A stretch of 64,000 bases of DNA from Phycisphaerae bacterium. GTDB taxonomy: Bacteria; Planctomycetota; Phycisphaerae; UBA1845; UTPLA1. This document shows positions 1 through 7,650 of this stretch, piece after piece. The notes under the pieces are model-generated. The model worked only from the letters and a program-made list of their open reading frames with translations, had not been told where the DNA came from and did no database searches. The stretch covers positions 434,001 through 498,000 of the forward strand of contig DATEMU010000015.1 in NCBI GenBank assembly GCA_035275405.1, given 5' to 3'. The translations under genes and the position numbers were made by a program. Each line of letters opens with the position of its first letter. Position 1 is the stretch's first letter.

Positions 1-76
1 GGTCGATCTCGTCGCCGGGGCGATGCACGAGAACCGTCTCCAGGCGATCGTACTCATTGGCGATATTGAGCTGCAC
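1..76 (-). CDS. Arginine deiminase-like protein, N-terminal fragment
   Basis: Only the first 25 codons are in the window; the gene runs off the left edge. The reading starts at a GTG preceded by AAGGA, right after an in-frame stop, and gives a peptide containing NEYDRLETVLVHRPGDEID. This resembles the amino end of arginine deiminases and related guanidino-group enzymes, which begin with a short strand, then a (K/R)L..VL.HRPG segment. Arginine deiminase converts arginine to citrulline and ammonia. The family call rests on this short motif alone; another amidinotransferase-fold enzyme is possible. It lies downstream of the deacetylase-family gene on the same strand, separated by a hairpin. Confidence 0.5.
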   Translation of the reverse strand, partial: MQLNIANEYDRLETVLVHRPGDEID

Positions 77-99
77 GGAGCCGTCCTTGAACTAAAGCC

Positions 100-124
100 C
101 CCGGCAAGTTTGCCGGGTCTTTTT
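100..124. terminator. Hairpin with T-run between deacetylase and arginine deiminase-like gene
   Basis: A perfect 8-bp stem (CCCGGCAA/TTGCCGGG, 100-107 and 110-117) with a 2-nt gap is followed on the plus strand by TCTTTTT. Read on the minus strand, the direction of both flanking genes, it is followed only by GGCTTT, so it would be a weaker terminator there. It may attenuate read-through from the deacetylase gene or be bidirectional. Confidence 0.5.
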
Positions 125-168
125 AGCATTCTACGTGAAGATCGGGAATCAGCAACGCGAAGAAATCC

Positions 169-1107
169 CTATTCCATCAGCGCAAGCACATGCGCGGCGA
201 CACTTCTCTGCAGCGCGTCGAGATTGTACCCGCCTTCGAGACAACTGATGATGTGGCCCTGACAACGATCCCCCGCCAGTTGTTTCAGCCAGCGAGTCAA
301 TTGCCCAAAGCCGGTCTCCGTCAACTGAAGATTGGCGAGCGGATCATCGCGGTGCGCATCGAATCCGGCAGAAACAAGCAGGAACTCGGGCTTAAAGGAA
401 AGTACGGCCGGCAGCACCCGCGCTTCAAACGTCGCCAGGTATTCCGACTCGCTCGTGAAAGGAGCAATAGGGATGTTCAGCGTCATCCCCTTTCCCGGCC
501 CCTCGCCAATTTCGTCCGCCATCCCGCTCCCCGGCCACAGCGGATGCTGATGCAGCGAGACAAAGAGTACATCGCCGTCACGGTAGAAAATGTCCTGCGT
601 GCCGTTACCGTGATGCACGTCAAAATCGACGATGGCGATCCGGCCGATCTTGTGGTGCTCCTGTAAATAGCGGGCGACAATGGCCACATTGCCAAAGAGG
701 CAGAACCCCATCGCCGCATGAGGCAGCGCATGGTGCCCCGGTGGTCGCATCGCGCAAAAGGCGTTGTCGGCCTGCCCCGTCATGACCGCGTCGGCAGCTG
801 TCAGCGCCGCGTTCACCGACCCCAGCGCCGCCTCGTAGCTGCGCTCGGAGACGACGGTATCGCCGCCATCCAGCAGCGACTTACCGCGCCGGCACGCCTC
901 CGCCACCCAGTCGTGATAGGCCGATTCGTGAACCCGAACGATCCACCTGGGCGCATCATGATCCACGACGGCCCGCGCATCGAGTTCCGGCACCTGGGCC
1001 CTCATCGCCTCCGGCCGCAACCGCTCGGCGCGTGCAATCTGCTCGACATGCCTGCCCGTATCGTGTTCAAGGCTGATCGCGTCCCAGTAGTAGGCCGTCC
1101 GCGACAT
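169..1107 (-). CDS. Histone deacetylase family protein (acetylpolyamine/acetoin-utilisation type)
   Basis: This is a 312-residue protein of the arginase/deacetylase fold; such bacterial enzymes remove acetyl groups from lysine, polyamines or other small amines using zinc. The family motifs occur in order: RPPGHHA (121-127, the tandem His pair), DFDVHHGNGTQ (161-171), SAGFDAHRDDPL (247-258) and LEGGYNL (290-296). By family analogy D163, H165 and D250 bind zinc and Y294 stabilises the intermediate. The length covers the full catalytic domain. It lies 14 bp downstream of pntB on the same strand, so it may be read with the transhydrogenase operon. The physiological substrate cannot be told from sequence. 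Confidence 0.9.
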   Translation of the reverse strand: MSRTAYYWDAISLEHDTGRHVEQIARAERLRPEAMRAQVPELDARAVVDHDAPRWIVRVHESAYHDWVAEACRRGKSLLDGGDTVVSERSYEAALGSVNAALTAADAVMTGQADNAFCAMRPPGHHALPHAAMGFCLFGNVAIVARYLQEHHKIGRIAIVDFDVHHGNGTQDIFYRDGDVLFVSLHQHPLWPGSGMADEIGEGPGKGMTLNIPIAPFTSESEYLATFEARVLPAVLSFKPEFLLVSAGFDAHRDDPLANLQLTETGFGQLTRWLKQLAGDRCQGHIISCLEGGYNLDALQRSVAAHVLALME

Positions 1108-1121
1108 GAATTGACTTTGGC

Positions 1122-2561
1122 TCAGTGCCCGCCGCCACCGGACAACTCTTTAACCATCTCGCCCACGAATGACTTCGCATCGCCAAACAACATCATCGTC
1201 CGATCCAGGTAGTACAGCTCATTGTCGATCCCCGCGAAGCCGGGGTTCATGCTGCGCTTAATGACCATGACCGTCTTGGCCTTGTCACAGTCGATAATGG
1301 GCATGCCGTAGATGGGGCTGGCCTTGTCGTGGCGGGCCGCGGGATTGGTGACGTCGTTGGCCCCGATGACCAGGGCCACGTCCGCCTGCGGCAGGTCGGA
1401 GTTGATCTCGTCCATCTCCTTGAGCTTCTCGTAGGGAATGTCCGCCTCGGCCAGAAGCACGTTCATGTGCCCCGGCATTCGGCCTGCGACCGGATGAATG
1501 GCGAACTGTACGTTGACGCCGCGCTTGGTCAGTTGATCGTAGAGCTCGCGGACTTTGTGCTGCGCCTGGGCGACGGCCATCCCGTAGCCCGGCACAATCA
1601 CGACCGAACTCGCCGCCTCCAGGATCTGGGCCGCATCTTCCGCGGTCGCGCTCCGATAGGTCTTCTGCTCGGCGGCCGCCGCTTTGGCCTGCACCTGCCC
1701 GAACGCGCCGAAGAGCACGTTGGTAAATGACCGGTTCATCGCCTTGCACATGATGATCGACAGGATCAGACCCGAAGAGCCGTCCAGTGCCCCTGCCGTA
1801 ATCAGCAGCTTGTTATCCAGCACGAACCCCATCGCCACCGCCGACAATCCCGCGTACGAGTTCAAGATAGAAATGACCGTCGGCATGTCTGCCCCGCCGA
1901 TCGGCAGGACGAGCATCCCGCCAAATGCCAGGGCCAAAGGAATAATCAGCGCAAAGACCCACGGCGACCACGCCTGCGCCGGGTTGAGGATGAGGGCGAT
2001 GCCCAGCCCCAGGGCCAGGGCGAACGCGCCGAGGTTGACAAGATTCTGCCCCTTATAGACCCACGGCCGCTGCGGAATCCACTTGATCTCCTGCAGCTTC
2101 CCTGCCGCAATCAAGCTTCCTGTAAACGTCAGATATCCCAGGATGATTTCCGCAATAATCGCGGTCATGCGAAAGGCGGTGAGCATCTCCTGCTCGTTGT
2201 GAATCCAGTAGTAATATTTTGCCGTGCCTACGAGGCCCGCGGCCAATCCGCCGAAGGCATGTGACAATGCGGTTCGTTGCGGGACCGCCGTGAGCGGCAC
2301 CAGCGACAGCCAGATGCCAATGGGCACGGCCAACAGGATCGGCACGATCACCCACCAGTGATGCGGAATCTCTTGCGCCCACTGCGGCCACCAAGTGGCT
2401 GCGACGGCAAGAATCATCGCCGCGACACCCGCGAACACGCCGCGCCGCGCCGTCTTGACTTCCGCCATCCAGTGCAGCGAAAAAACAAACAGGGCGGTCG
2501 CGACAAGGTAAGCTAGTTGTGTGTATACCGCAGATTGGGGGGCAGCGGCCACGATCGCCAT
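1122..2561 (-). CDS. pntB: NAD(P) transhydrogenase subunit beta
   Basis: The 479-residue protein is the beta subunit of the proton-translocating transhydrogenase, which uses the proton gradient to reduce NADP+ with NADH. The N-terminal two thirds hold many hydrophobic membrane helices, beginning with a helix at YLVATALFVFSLHW. The C-terminal third is the NADP(H)-binding domain, with VPGYGMAVAQAQ, HPVAGRMPGHMNVLLAEA and GANDVTNPAA. The ATG at 2561 overlaps the TGA of the upstream gene by one base (TGATG), which implies translational coupling and rules out a longer start. Third gene of the pntAA-pntAB-pntB operon. Confidence 0.95.
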   Translation of the reverse strand: MAIVAAAPQSAVYTQLAYLVATALFVFSLHWMAEVKTARRGVFAGVAAMILAVAATWWPQWAQEIPHHWWVIVPILLAVPIGIWLSLVPLTAVPQRTALSHAFGGLAAGLVGTAKYYYWIHNEQEMLTAFRMTAIIAEIILGYLTFTGSLIAAGKLQEIKWIPQRPWVYKGQNLVNLGAFALALGLGIALILNPAQAWSPWVFALIIPLALAFGGMLVLPIGGADMPTVISILNSYAGLSAVAMGFVLDNKLLITAGALDGSSGLILSIIMCKAMNRSFTNVLFGAFGQVQAKAAAAEQKTYRSATAEDAAQILEAASSVVIVPGYGMAVAQAQHKVRELYDQLTKRGVNVQFAIHPVAGRMPGHMNVLLAEADIPYEKLKEMDEINSDLPQADVALVIGANDVTNPAARHDKASPIYGMPIIDCDKAKTVMVIKRSMNPGFAGIDNELYYLDRTMMLFGDAKSFVGEMVKELSGGGGH

Positions 2562-2857
2562 CACTTCGCCCCCTTCTGCGTGCGGAACATCTTCAACATA
2601 CGATTGGTGATCAAAAACCCGCTGATGATGTTCGTCATGGAGGCAAACAAGGCAACCGCGCCCATGACGCGGATGTGCGTCGGATAGTGCTCGCCACCGG
2701 CGACGATGATCGCACCGACGACCGCAATGGCCGAGATCGCGTTCGTCAGCGACATCAGCGGCGTGTGCAGCAGCCGCGAGACCCGTCGGATCACGCCGAT
2801 GCCGATAAACGTGGCGAGCATGAACACATAGATGCTCATCTCCATCTGTGATTCCAT
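2561..2857 (-). CDS. NAD(P) transhydrogenase subunit alpha, membrane part (PntAB/PntA2)
   Basis: A 98-residue membrane protein with three hydrophobic segments (IYVFMLATFIGIGVI, AISAIAVVGAIIVA and VMGAVALFASMTNIISGFLI). It matches the short membrane piece that in many bacteria is split from the alpha subunit; with PntB it forms the proton channel. The motif RVSRLLHTPLMSLTNAIS is typical of this piece. AGGGAGA about 8 nt upstream supports the ATG at 2857. It lies 56 bp after the soluble alpha subunit gene and overlaps pntB by one base. Confidence 0.93.
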   Translation of the reverse strand: MESQMEMSIYVFMLATFIGIGVIRRVSRLLHTPLMSLTNAISAIAVVGAIIVAGGEHYPTHIRVMGAVALFASMTNIISGFLITNRMLKMFRTQKGAK

Positions 2858-2913
2858 TCAATTGTCTCCCTGTAGGGCAGGTCGAGTCTTCGAGAACTGC
2901 CTTTGTGGTACTG

Positions 2914-4095
2914 CTACGCGGCCCCCACCGGCTCCGGTGGCCGTACTTCCAACGCCGCCAGTCCCATCCCCTGCCGCACGCGGGCGTTGACGACCTGGCC
3001 ATCGCGCGTGACCAGCGTATCCCGTACGATTTCGTCTTCCATGTTGAATTCGATCCGGCCGTCCTTGGTCATGTTGAGCAAGAACGCCGTGAGGTTCCGC
3101 GAGAACATCTGGCTGGAGTGATACGGCACGCTCGCGGGAAGATTTTTCGGCCCCATGATCGTCACGCCGTTATCTACGACGTTTTCGCCCGGCCGCGTCA
3201 ACTCACAATTCCCACCCGCCTCCGATGCCAAATCCACAATGACCGATCCAAGCCGCATGTCGCGGACCATTTCCGCCGTAATGAGCTTCGGCGCCGGCTT
3301 GCCGGGGATCAGCGCCGTCGAGATCGCCACGTCGCATTCCTTGACATGCTGGTGGATCGTCTCTTTTTGCTTTTGCTTGTACGCCTCAGACATTTCCTTG
3401 GCATACCCGCCCTTGTCCTGCGCATCTTCCGCCGGCGCCTCGACGATCACGAACCGCGCTCCGAGGCTCTCCACCTGCTCCTTCACGACCGGCCGCACGT
3501 CAAACGCCTCGACGACCGCGCCCAACCGCTTGGCCGTGGCGATCGCCTGCAACCCCGCGACACCCGCGCCGAGGATCAGCACCCGCGCCGGTTTGATCGT
3601 CCCCGCGGCGGTCATCATCATTGGAAAGATCCGGCCGAGTGTCGCCGCCGCGAGTACCACCGCCTTGTACCCCGCAATGCTGCTCATCGAACTGAGCACG
3701 TCCATCGCCTGTGCCCGCGTGATCCGCGGCACGAGGTCCAGCGAGATCGCGCAGACGCCGCGATCCGCGAGCGTGCCGACCAGATCATGGCGAACCAGCG
3801 GATTCAGGACGCTGATCAGGATGGTGCCGGAGCGCAGATGGGCGATGTCCGCCTCGCCGGGCGGATGAACGAGCGCCACGGCATCGGCCTCGCCATAGAG
3901 CGCTTCTGCGTCAGTGACGACGCGAGCCCCCGACTTCTCGTAATCAGCGTCTGCGTAGGAGGCCGGTCGGCCGGCACCCGCCTGGACGAGCACCTCCAAC
4001 CCGGCCTTCGTCAGCTTCGCCACGCTCTCGGGGATTAAGGCGACCCGCGTTTCGCCTTCACTGGTGGGTTTGGGTATGGCAATCTTCATGCTCAT
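2914..4095 (-). CDS. NAD(P) transhydrogenase subunit alpha, soluble part (PntAA/PntA1)
   Basis: The 393-residue protein is the NAD(H)-binding domain I of transhydrogenase, related to alanine dehydrogenase. Seen in the sequence: the opening KIAIPKPTSEGETRVALIPE, a Rossmann-like LILGAGVAGLQAIATAKRLGA, and RPVVKEQVESLGARFV. It is the first gene of the operon and faces away from the ECF sigma gene, so the 159-bp gap 4096-4254 should hold its promoter. GGGGAA five to six bases before the ATG at 4095 favours that start over the second ATG at 4089. The split alpha subunit is a common, not unusual, arrangement. Confidence 0.94.
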   Translation of the reverse strand: MSMKIAIPKPTSEGETRVALIPESVAKLTKAGLEVLVQAGAGRPASYADADYEKSGARVVTDAEALYGEADAVALVHPPGEADIAHLRSGTILISVLNPLVRHDLVGTLADRGVCAISLDLVPRITRAQAMDVLSSMSSIAGYKAVVLAAATLGRIFPMMMTAAGTIKPARVLILGAGVAGLQAIATAKRLGAVVEAFDVRPVVKEQVESLGARFVIVEAPAEDAQDKGGYAKEMSEAYKQKQKETIHQHVKECDVAISTALIPGKPAPKLITAEMVRDMRLGSVIVDLASEAGGNCELTRPGENVVDNGVTIMGPKNLPASVPYHSSQMFSRNLTAFLLNMTKDGRIEFNMEDEIVRDTLVTRDGQVVNARVRQGMGLAALEVRPPEPVGAA

Positions 4096-4254
4096 TCGTT
4101 CCCCAGCAATTTCCGTACCAGCCGCATTCCGGTCCCCTACTGAAGGCGACTATCTCCAACAGGACCGGCAGTTTAGCGGCTTCCCCAAAAAATGTAGAGC
4201 AGCCGCCCCAACGGCTTTATTTTCGCTTCTGGTATCATCGCCCGGCAGGTGGCT

Positions 4255-4869
4255 ATGGCCGATCGCTCGGAAAAGCAGCTTTTTGTCGATGTGCGGGCGG
4301 GAGACGACTCGGCCTTTGAGCGCATCTATGACCTCTATCACCAGCGCGTCCGCCTGAGCGCCTGGCGGATTTCCCACCGACCGGATTGGGTGGACGAACT
4401 GGTCAACGAGGCCTGGTGCCGCGCCTTTGAGCAGCGCAAGCGCTTCAACCCCGACCGCCCTTTTTTGGTCTGGATGGCCGGAATCGTCCTCAACGTCTAT
4501 CGCGAACACTGTCGCCAGTCCCCCACCACCCTCGGCGGCCCCAACGACCTCCGCCCTGCCCAGACCGGCGAGCCCAGCCCGGAGACGATCGCTTCCGAGG
4601 CTGAATTGCTGGTCGGCCTCAACGACTGCGTGGCCCGGTTGAGCCCCAAAGACGCCGAAATCGTCCGCCGTCGCTTCTTTGCCGGCGAAACCTTACGCCT
4701 TGTGGCACAAGAGGTTGCGATCCCGGAGGCGACGCTTCGCGAGCGCGACCTGCCCCGTATCCTCGCCGACCTCCGGCGGTGCATGGAGGCCAAGGGTCTG
4801 AAAATCTCCGACATTTTTTCTGCGCAAGGGGGCCTCGACCTGCAATACCCCAATGAGGAATCGTCATGA
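4255..4869 (+). CDS. ECF-type RNA polymerase sigma factor
   Basis: About 204 residues with the two-domain layout of extracytoplasmic-function sigma factors. Region 2 includes FERIYDLYHQRVRLSAWRIS and DWVDELVNEAWCRAF, followed by a variable linker. Region 4 (LSPKDAEIVRRRFFAGET...VAQEVAIPEATLRERDL) is a helix-turn-helix that recognises the -35 element. AGGTGG just upstream supports the ATG at 4255; an in-frame GTG at 4249 is an alternative. Its stop codon overlaps the start of the next gene (ATGA), so the two are co-translated. This suggests that the downstream membrane protein is its regulator. Confidence 0.88.
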   Translation: MADRSEKQLFVDVRAGDDSAFERIYDLYHQRVRLSAWRISHRPDWVDELVNEAWCRAFEQRKRFNPDRPFLVWMAGIVLNVYREHCRQSPTTLGGPNDLRPAQTGEPSPETIASEAELLVGLNDCVARLSPKDAEIVRRRFFAGETLRLVAQEVAIPEATLRERDLPRILADLRRCMEAKGLKISDIFSAQGGLDLQYPNEESS

Positions 4870-5327
4870 CCCCAACGGATCTCGATAGCCTGCTCGCCCA
4901 GCTCGGCCAAGCCCATCGCGATGGCGCTCTGGCCCCCTCGGCGGCAGCCTATCCTTGGCGTGCGGACCGGCGCTCCAGTGCGAGCCGGAGCGCCGCTCAC
5001 GCCGGCCACCGATGGGTCCGCGTCGCGATTCCCCTGGCCGCCGCCGCGGCGGTCGCCGTTTTGTTCGTCTTGCCTGGTCTCTTTGGAACACGCTCGGTTC
5101 GTGAGATGGCCCACGACGGCCCTGCCGGCGTCAACCCCGAAACAGCGAACTTGTTCGCCGATGCTGAACCAGCCGCAACCCAGGGTCGCTCCCCGGACTG
5201 CGACTACAACGGCGACGGGGTGATCGACGGTCGGGACATCCAGGCCCTCATTGACCGGCTTCGGGACAGCGATGAAGACCCCGCACTTAAGGCGGAAAAG
5301 CTTCAGCGCTGCCTCTTAGGGAGTTAA
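4866..5327 (+). CDS. Single-pass membrane protein with a dockerin-like calcium loop; candidate anti-sigma or partner protein
   Basis: The 153-residue protein has a short hydrophilic N-terminus (1-50), one membrane segment (about 53-73, VAIPLAAAAAVAVLFVLPGLF) and a C-terminal part with CDYNGDGVIDGRDIQALIDRL (112-132). That part is one copy of the Asp-rich F-hand loop found in dockerins and common at the C-termini of planctomycete secreted proteins. True dockerins have two copies; here there is one. ATGA overlap with the sigma gene argues for a functional pair. By analogy to other ECF pairs the cytoplasmic N-terminus could hold the sigma factor, but no zinc-binding anti-sigma motif is visible, so the role is inferred from context only. 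Confidence 0.7.
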   Translation: MTPTDLDSLLAQLGQAHRDGALAPSAAAYPWRADRRSSASRSAAHAGHRWVRVAIPLAAAAAVAVLFVLPGLFGTRSVREMAHDGPAGVNPETANLFADAEPAATQGRSPDCDYNGDGVIDGRDIQALIDRLRDSDEDPALKAEKLQRCLLGS

Positions 5328-5352
5328 GCGCTCCTTAGTTTTTCTCTTGCAG

Positions 5353-5405
5353 CGTAAGGCCGGGCTGGTATTTACCGGAATGCCAACTCGGCCTTACGTT
5401 TTTTT
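5353..5405 (+). terminator. Intrinsic terminator after the ECF operon
   Basis: A 10-bp perfect outer stem (CGTAAGGCCG at 5353-5362 with CGGCCTTACG at 5389-5398) extends inward with further pairing (TGGTATT/AATGCCA). It is followed by seven T residues, the classic form of a rho-independent terminator for the sigma factor operon. Confidence 0.9.
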
Positions 5406-5436
5406 ACTTTATCGATTGACGCGATACAGTGGCTGG

Positions 5437-6198
5437 ATGGACTGGATCGCCGACCCCCAGGTCTGGATCGCCCTCGGCACGCTGACCGTGCTGGAGATCG
5501 TCCTCGGCATCGACAATGTCGTGTTCATCTCCATCCTCGCCGGAAAGCTCCCGCGCGCCCAGCAGGCCAAGGCCCGCCGGATCGGGCTGGCCCTCGCGAT
5601 GCTCATGCGGATCGCCCTGCTGTTTTCGCTGGCGTGGATCATCCGACTGACCAACCCGCTGTTCTCCATCCTCGGTCATGCGATCTCCGGCCGCGATCTG
5701 ATCCTGCTGGGCGGGGGCCTCTTCCTCCTGGCCAAGAGCACCCACGAAATCCACCAGAAACTCGAGGGCGACGAGGGCGGGTCGTCGGCCCGCGTCCGGC
5801 CCTCGCTCGGCGGCGTGCTGGTGCAGATCATGCTCCTGGACATCGTCTTTTCGCTGGACTCGGTCATCACCGCCGTGGGCATGGTCGAGGCCGACCAGAT
5901 CGCCGTCATGATCGCCGCAGTCGTGATCGCCGTCGCCCTGATGATGGCCTTCGCCGGTCCGATCAGCAGCTTCGTGGAGAAACGGCCGACCGTGAAGATC
6001 CTCGCCCTCAGCTTCCTGCTCCTGATCGGCCTGACGCTGATCGCCGAAGGTTGGGGCCAACACATTCCCAAGGGCTACATCTATTTCGCCATGGCGTTCT
6101 CCCTGTTCGTCGAGGTGCTCAACGAGCGGCTGCGCAAGACGAAGACGGCGCCGGTCCGGCTCCATGAGCCGTACACCGGGTCGGATCGACCCGCGTAA
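5437..6198 (+). CDS. TerC family integral membrane protein
   Basis: A 253-residue polytopic membrane protein of the TerC/Alx family, linked elsewhere to metal (notably manganese) export and tellurite resistance. The two diagnostic Asp-containing helices are LEIVLGIDNVVFISI near the start and LLDIVFSLDSVITAVGM in the middle; the Asp residues are thought to line the ion path. At least six hydrophobic helices are visible. The start MDWIADPQVW is preferred because longer in-frame starts would reach back into the terminator. The gene has its own transcription unit between that terminator and the toxin-antitoxin pair. The substrate is not predictable from sequence. Confidence 0.9.
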   Translation: MDWIADPQVWIALGTLTVLEIVLGIDNVVFISILAGKLPRAQQAKARRIGLALAMLMRIALLFSLAWIIRLTNPLFSILGHAISGRDLILLGGGLFLLAKSTHEIHQKLEGDEGGSSARVRPSLGGVLVQIMLLDIVFSLDSVITAVGMVEADQIAVMIAAVVIAVALMMAFAGPISSFVEKRPTVKILALSFLLLIGLTLIAEGWGQHIPKGYIYFAMAFSLFVEVLNERLRKTKTAPVRLHEPYTGSDRPA

Positions 6199-6280
6199 GA
6201 AAGTGCGGCACCACTTGGTGCACCGAAAAAGACAAAAATGTGCGATGCCGCTAAAATGCGATGTTAGAGGTTTCGAGACC

Positions 6281-6589
6281 ATGGACGGACGAATCCCAAT
6301 TCAAATTGCGTTATTCGATATCAAGCCTCTCTGCGCGAGGTGGAAGATCAGGGAATTCGCGATCTTTGGCTCGGCGCTCCGGGATGATTTTGGGCCCGAG
6401 AGCGACGTCGACGTGTTGGTCAGTTTCGAGCCCGGCGCGGGTTGGAGCCTGTGGGACCTGTTCGATCTTCAGGACGAACTGGAAGCCCTTTACGGGCGGC
6501 ACGTAGACCTGATTGAAAAGGAAGCCCTGCGCAATCCTTTTCGTAAACACGAAATCTTGAGCACGCGCAGGGTCCTTTATGCCGCGTGA
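6281..6589 (+). CDS. MNT-type nucleotidyltransferase, antitoxin of a MNT/HEPN pair
   Basis: A 102-residue minimal nucleotidyltransferase. The catalytic pattern is intact: IFGSALRDDFGPESDVDVLV has the G-S pair at residues 30-31 and the two metal-binding acidic residues D42 and D44. In characterised MNT/HEPN systems this protein silences the HEPN RNase by adding AMP to it. The gene overlaps the following HEPN gene by 11 bp, the usual order and spacing. GAGG lies ten bases before the chosen ATG; an in-frame ATG at 6245 is possible but would add a weakly conserved extension. Confidence 0.88.
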   Translation: MDGRIPIQIALFDIKPLCARWKIREFAIFGSALRDDFGPESDVDVLVSFEPGAGWSLWDLFDLQDELEALYGRHVDLIEKEALRNPFRKHEILSTRRVLYAA

Positions 6590-6930
6590 GCAAAGCGACG
6601 CATCCTATTTGGAAGACATGTTGACCGCCGCGCGGGCGGTAGTGTTCTTTACCCGAGATCGAAGCTTTGACGACTACGCAGGGGATTTACTCCTGCGTTC
6701 GGCGGTCGAACGCCAGATCGAGATCATCGGAGAAGCCGCCCGTCGAGTCTCCGCCGTCCTCAAAAAACAACACCCCGAAATCCCCTGGGACAAGATCACC
6801 CGGGCAGCGACACGTTTTGGCGCATGATTACGGCGAGATCGAACATGAGCGAATCTGGCGCGTGGCGACTTTTCACATCCCGGCGCTCATCACGCAGCTT
6901 GAGCCCCTGATTCCACCGTCGCCCCCTTAA
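6579..6930 (+). pseudogene. HEPN-domain RNase toxin (DUF86 type), interrupted by a single-base frameshift
   Basis: The first frame gives a good HEPN N-terminus (LRSAVERQIEIIGEAARRVS ... IPWDKIT), then runs out of frame into a TGA at 6825-6827. The neighbouring frame continues with GQRHVLAHDYGEIEHERIW and ends at 6930. That includes the R-x4-H active site of HEPN RNases (RHVLAH). Removing one C from the CCC at about 6799-6801 joins the two halves into a 116-residue protein of normal length. As it stands the toxin would lose its catalytic motif. This could be genuine inactivation, a programmed shift, or a sequencing error. Confidence 0.8.
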
Positions 6931-6960
6931 CGGGCCTCACCCCAGCGCGATCATCTCACT

Positions 6961-6988
6961 TGTTTCTTGTCTCCAGTCTCCTGTATCC
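6961..6988. repeat. Short heptamer tandem array
   Basis: Four imperfect 7-bp units in a row (TGTTTCT, TGTCTCC, AGTCTCC, TGTATCC) lie just before the DUF1697 gene. It is the same kind of short-period array seen at 8999, 21907 and 43635-43986. Confidence 0.55.
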
Positions 6989-6995
6989 TGATTTA

Positions 6996-7547
6996 ATGTC
7001 TTCCTACATCGCCCTCCTCCGCGGCATCAACGTCGGCGGTCACAACCTCATCGGCATGTCCGACCTTCGCGCCATGCTCGAATCCCTCGGCTTCACCGGC
7101 GTAAAGTCGCTCCTCCAAAGCGGCAACCTTGTCTTTCAGGCCGGCAAGCGCTCGCCCGAGTCTTTGGAACGCCTGCTTGAAAGCGAAACGAAAAAGCGCC
7201 TGAAAGCCGCGCCCGACTACTTCGTCCGCACCGCCGACGAGTGGCAAACCCTCATCGACCGCAACCCCTTTCCGAAAGAGGCCAAATCCGATCCCAGCCA
7301 CCTCCTCGTCGTGTTCCTCAAGGACGCCCCCGACGCGAAGCTCGTGAAGGCCCTGCAAGCCGCCATCAAAGGCCCGGAGATCGTCCGCGCCGACGGTCGC
7401 CACCTCTACGCCGTCTACCCCGCCGGCATTGGCCGCTCCAAACTGACCAACACCCTCATCGAAAAGTCCCTCGCCACCCGTGGGACCGCGCGGAATTGGA
7501 ATACGATTATCAAACTCTCATCGATGCTGACGCTGCCATCAGGTTGA
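6996..7547 (+). CDS. DUF1697 family protein
   Basis: A 183-residue soluble protein with the family signature near its start: YIALLRGINVGGHNLIGMSD (4-23), then LLQSGNLVF. The family is widespread in bacteria and has no established biochemical role. The length is normal. The chosen ATG (6996) is the one directly before the conserved opening; a longer in-frame start at 6960 would place the heptamer repeat in the coding region. No clear ribosome binding site is visible. It is not obviously in an operon with its neighbours. Confidence 0.88.
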   Translation: MSSYIALLRGINVGGHNLIGMSDLRAMLESLGFTGVKSLLQSGNLVFQAGKRSPESLERLLESETKKRLKAAPDYFVRTADEWQTLIDRNPFPKEAKSDPSHLLVVFLKDAPDAKLVKALQAAIKGPEIVRADGRHLYAVYPAGIGRSKLTNTLIEKSLATRGTARNWNTIIKLSSMLTLPSG

Positions 7548-7584
7548 ACTGTGCGCGGATACAATTACGCATCAGACCTAGCGA

Positions 7585-7614
7585 TTGTATTCGGCCGCGG
7601 TCATTCGTTAGAAT
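7585..7614 (+). promoter_or_regulatory. Possible sigma-70-type promoter for the secreted unknown
   Basis: TTGTAT at 7585-7590 and TAGAAT at 7609-7614 are spaced 18 bp apart and lie 37 bp upstream of the ATG at 7651. The -10 element is close to consensus, the -35 only partly. This is a prediction from two hexamers. Confidence 0.3.
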
Positions 7615-7650
7615 AAAATCTGACCTACCAATCGTTAGGAGAGCAAGAAA

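Noticed and set aside
1122-3002. A 626-codon version of pntB with a long N-terminal extension
   Set aside because: The extra 147 codons overlap the pntAB gene and part of the soluble alpha gene in another frame. The ATG coupled to the pntAB stop at 2561 is the natural start.
2848-4038. A 396-codon plus-strand frame over the transhydrogenase alpha gene
   Set aside because: Arg/His-rich translation with no domain; the minus strand carries a well-conserved enzyme.
6825-6827. The TGA in the HEPN gene as a selenocysteine codon, given the tRNA-Sec
   Set aside because: Reading through TGA does not restore the conserved sequence; only a one-base shift does, and HEPN proteins have no Cys/Sec at that point.
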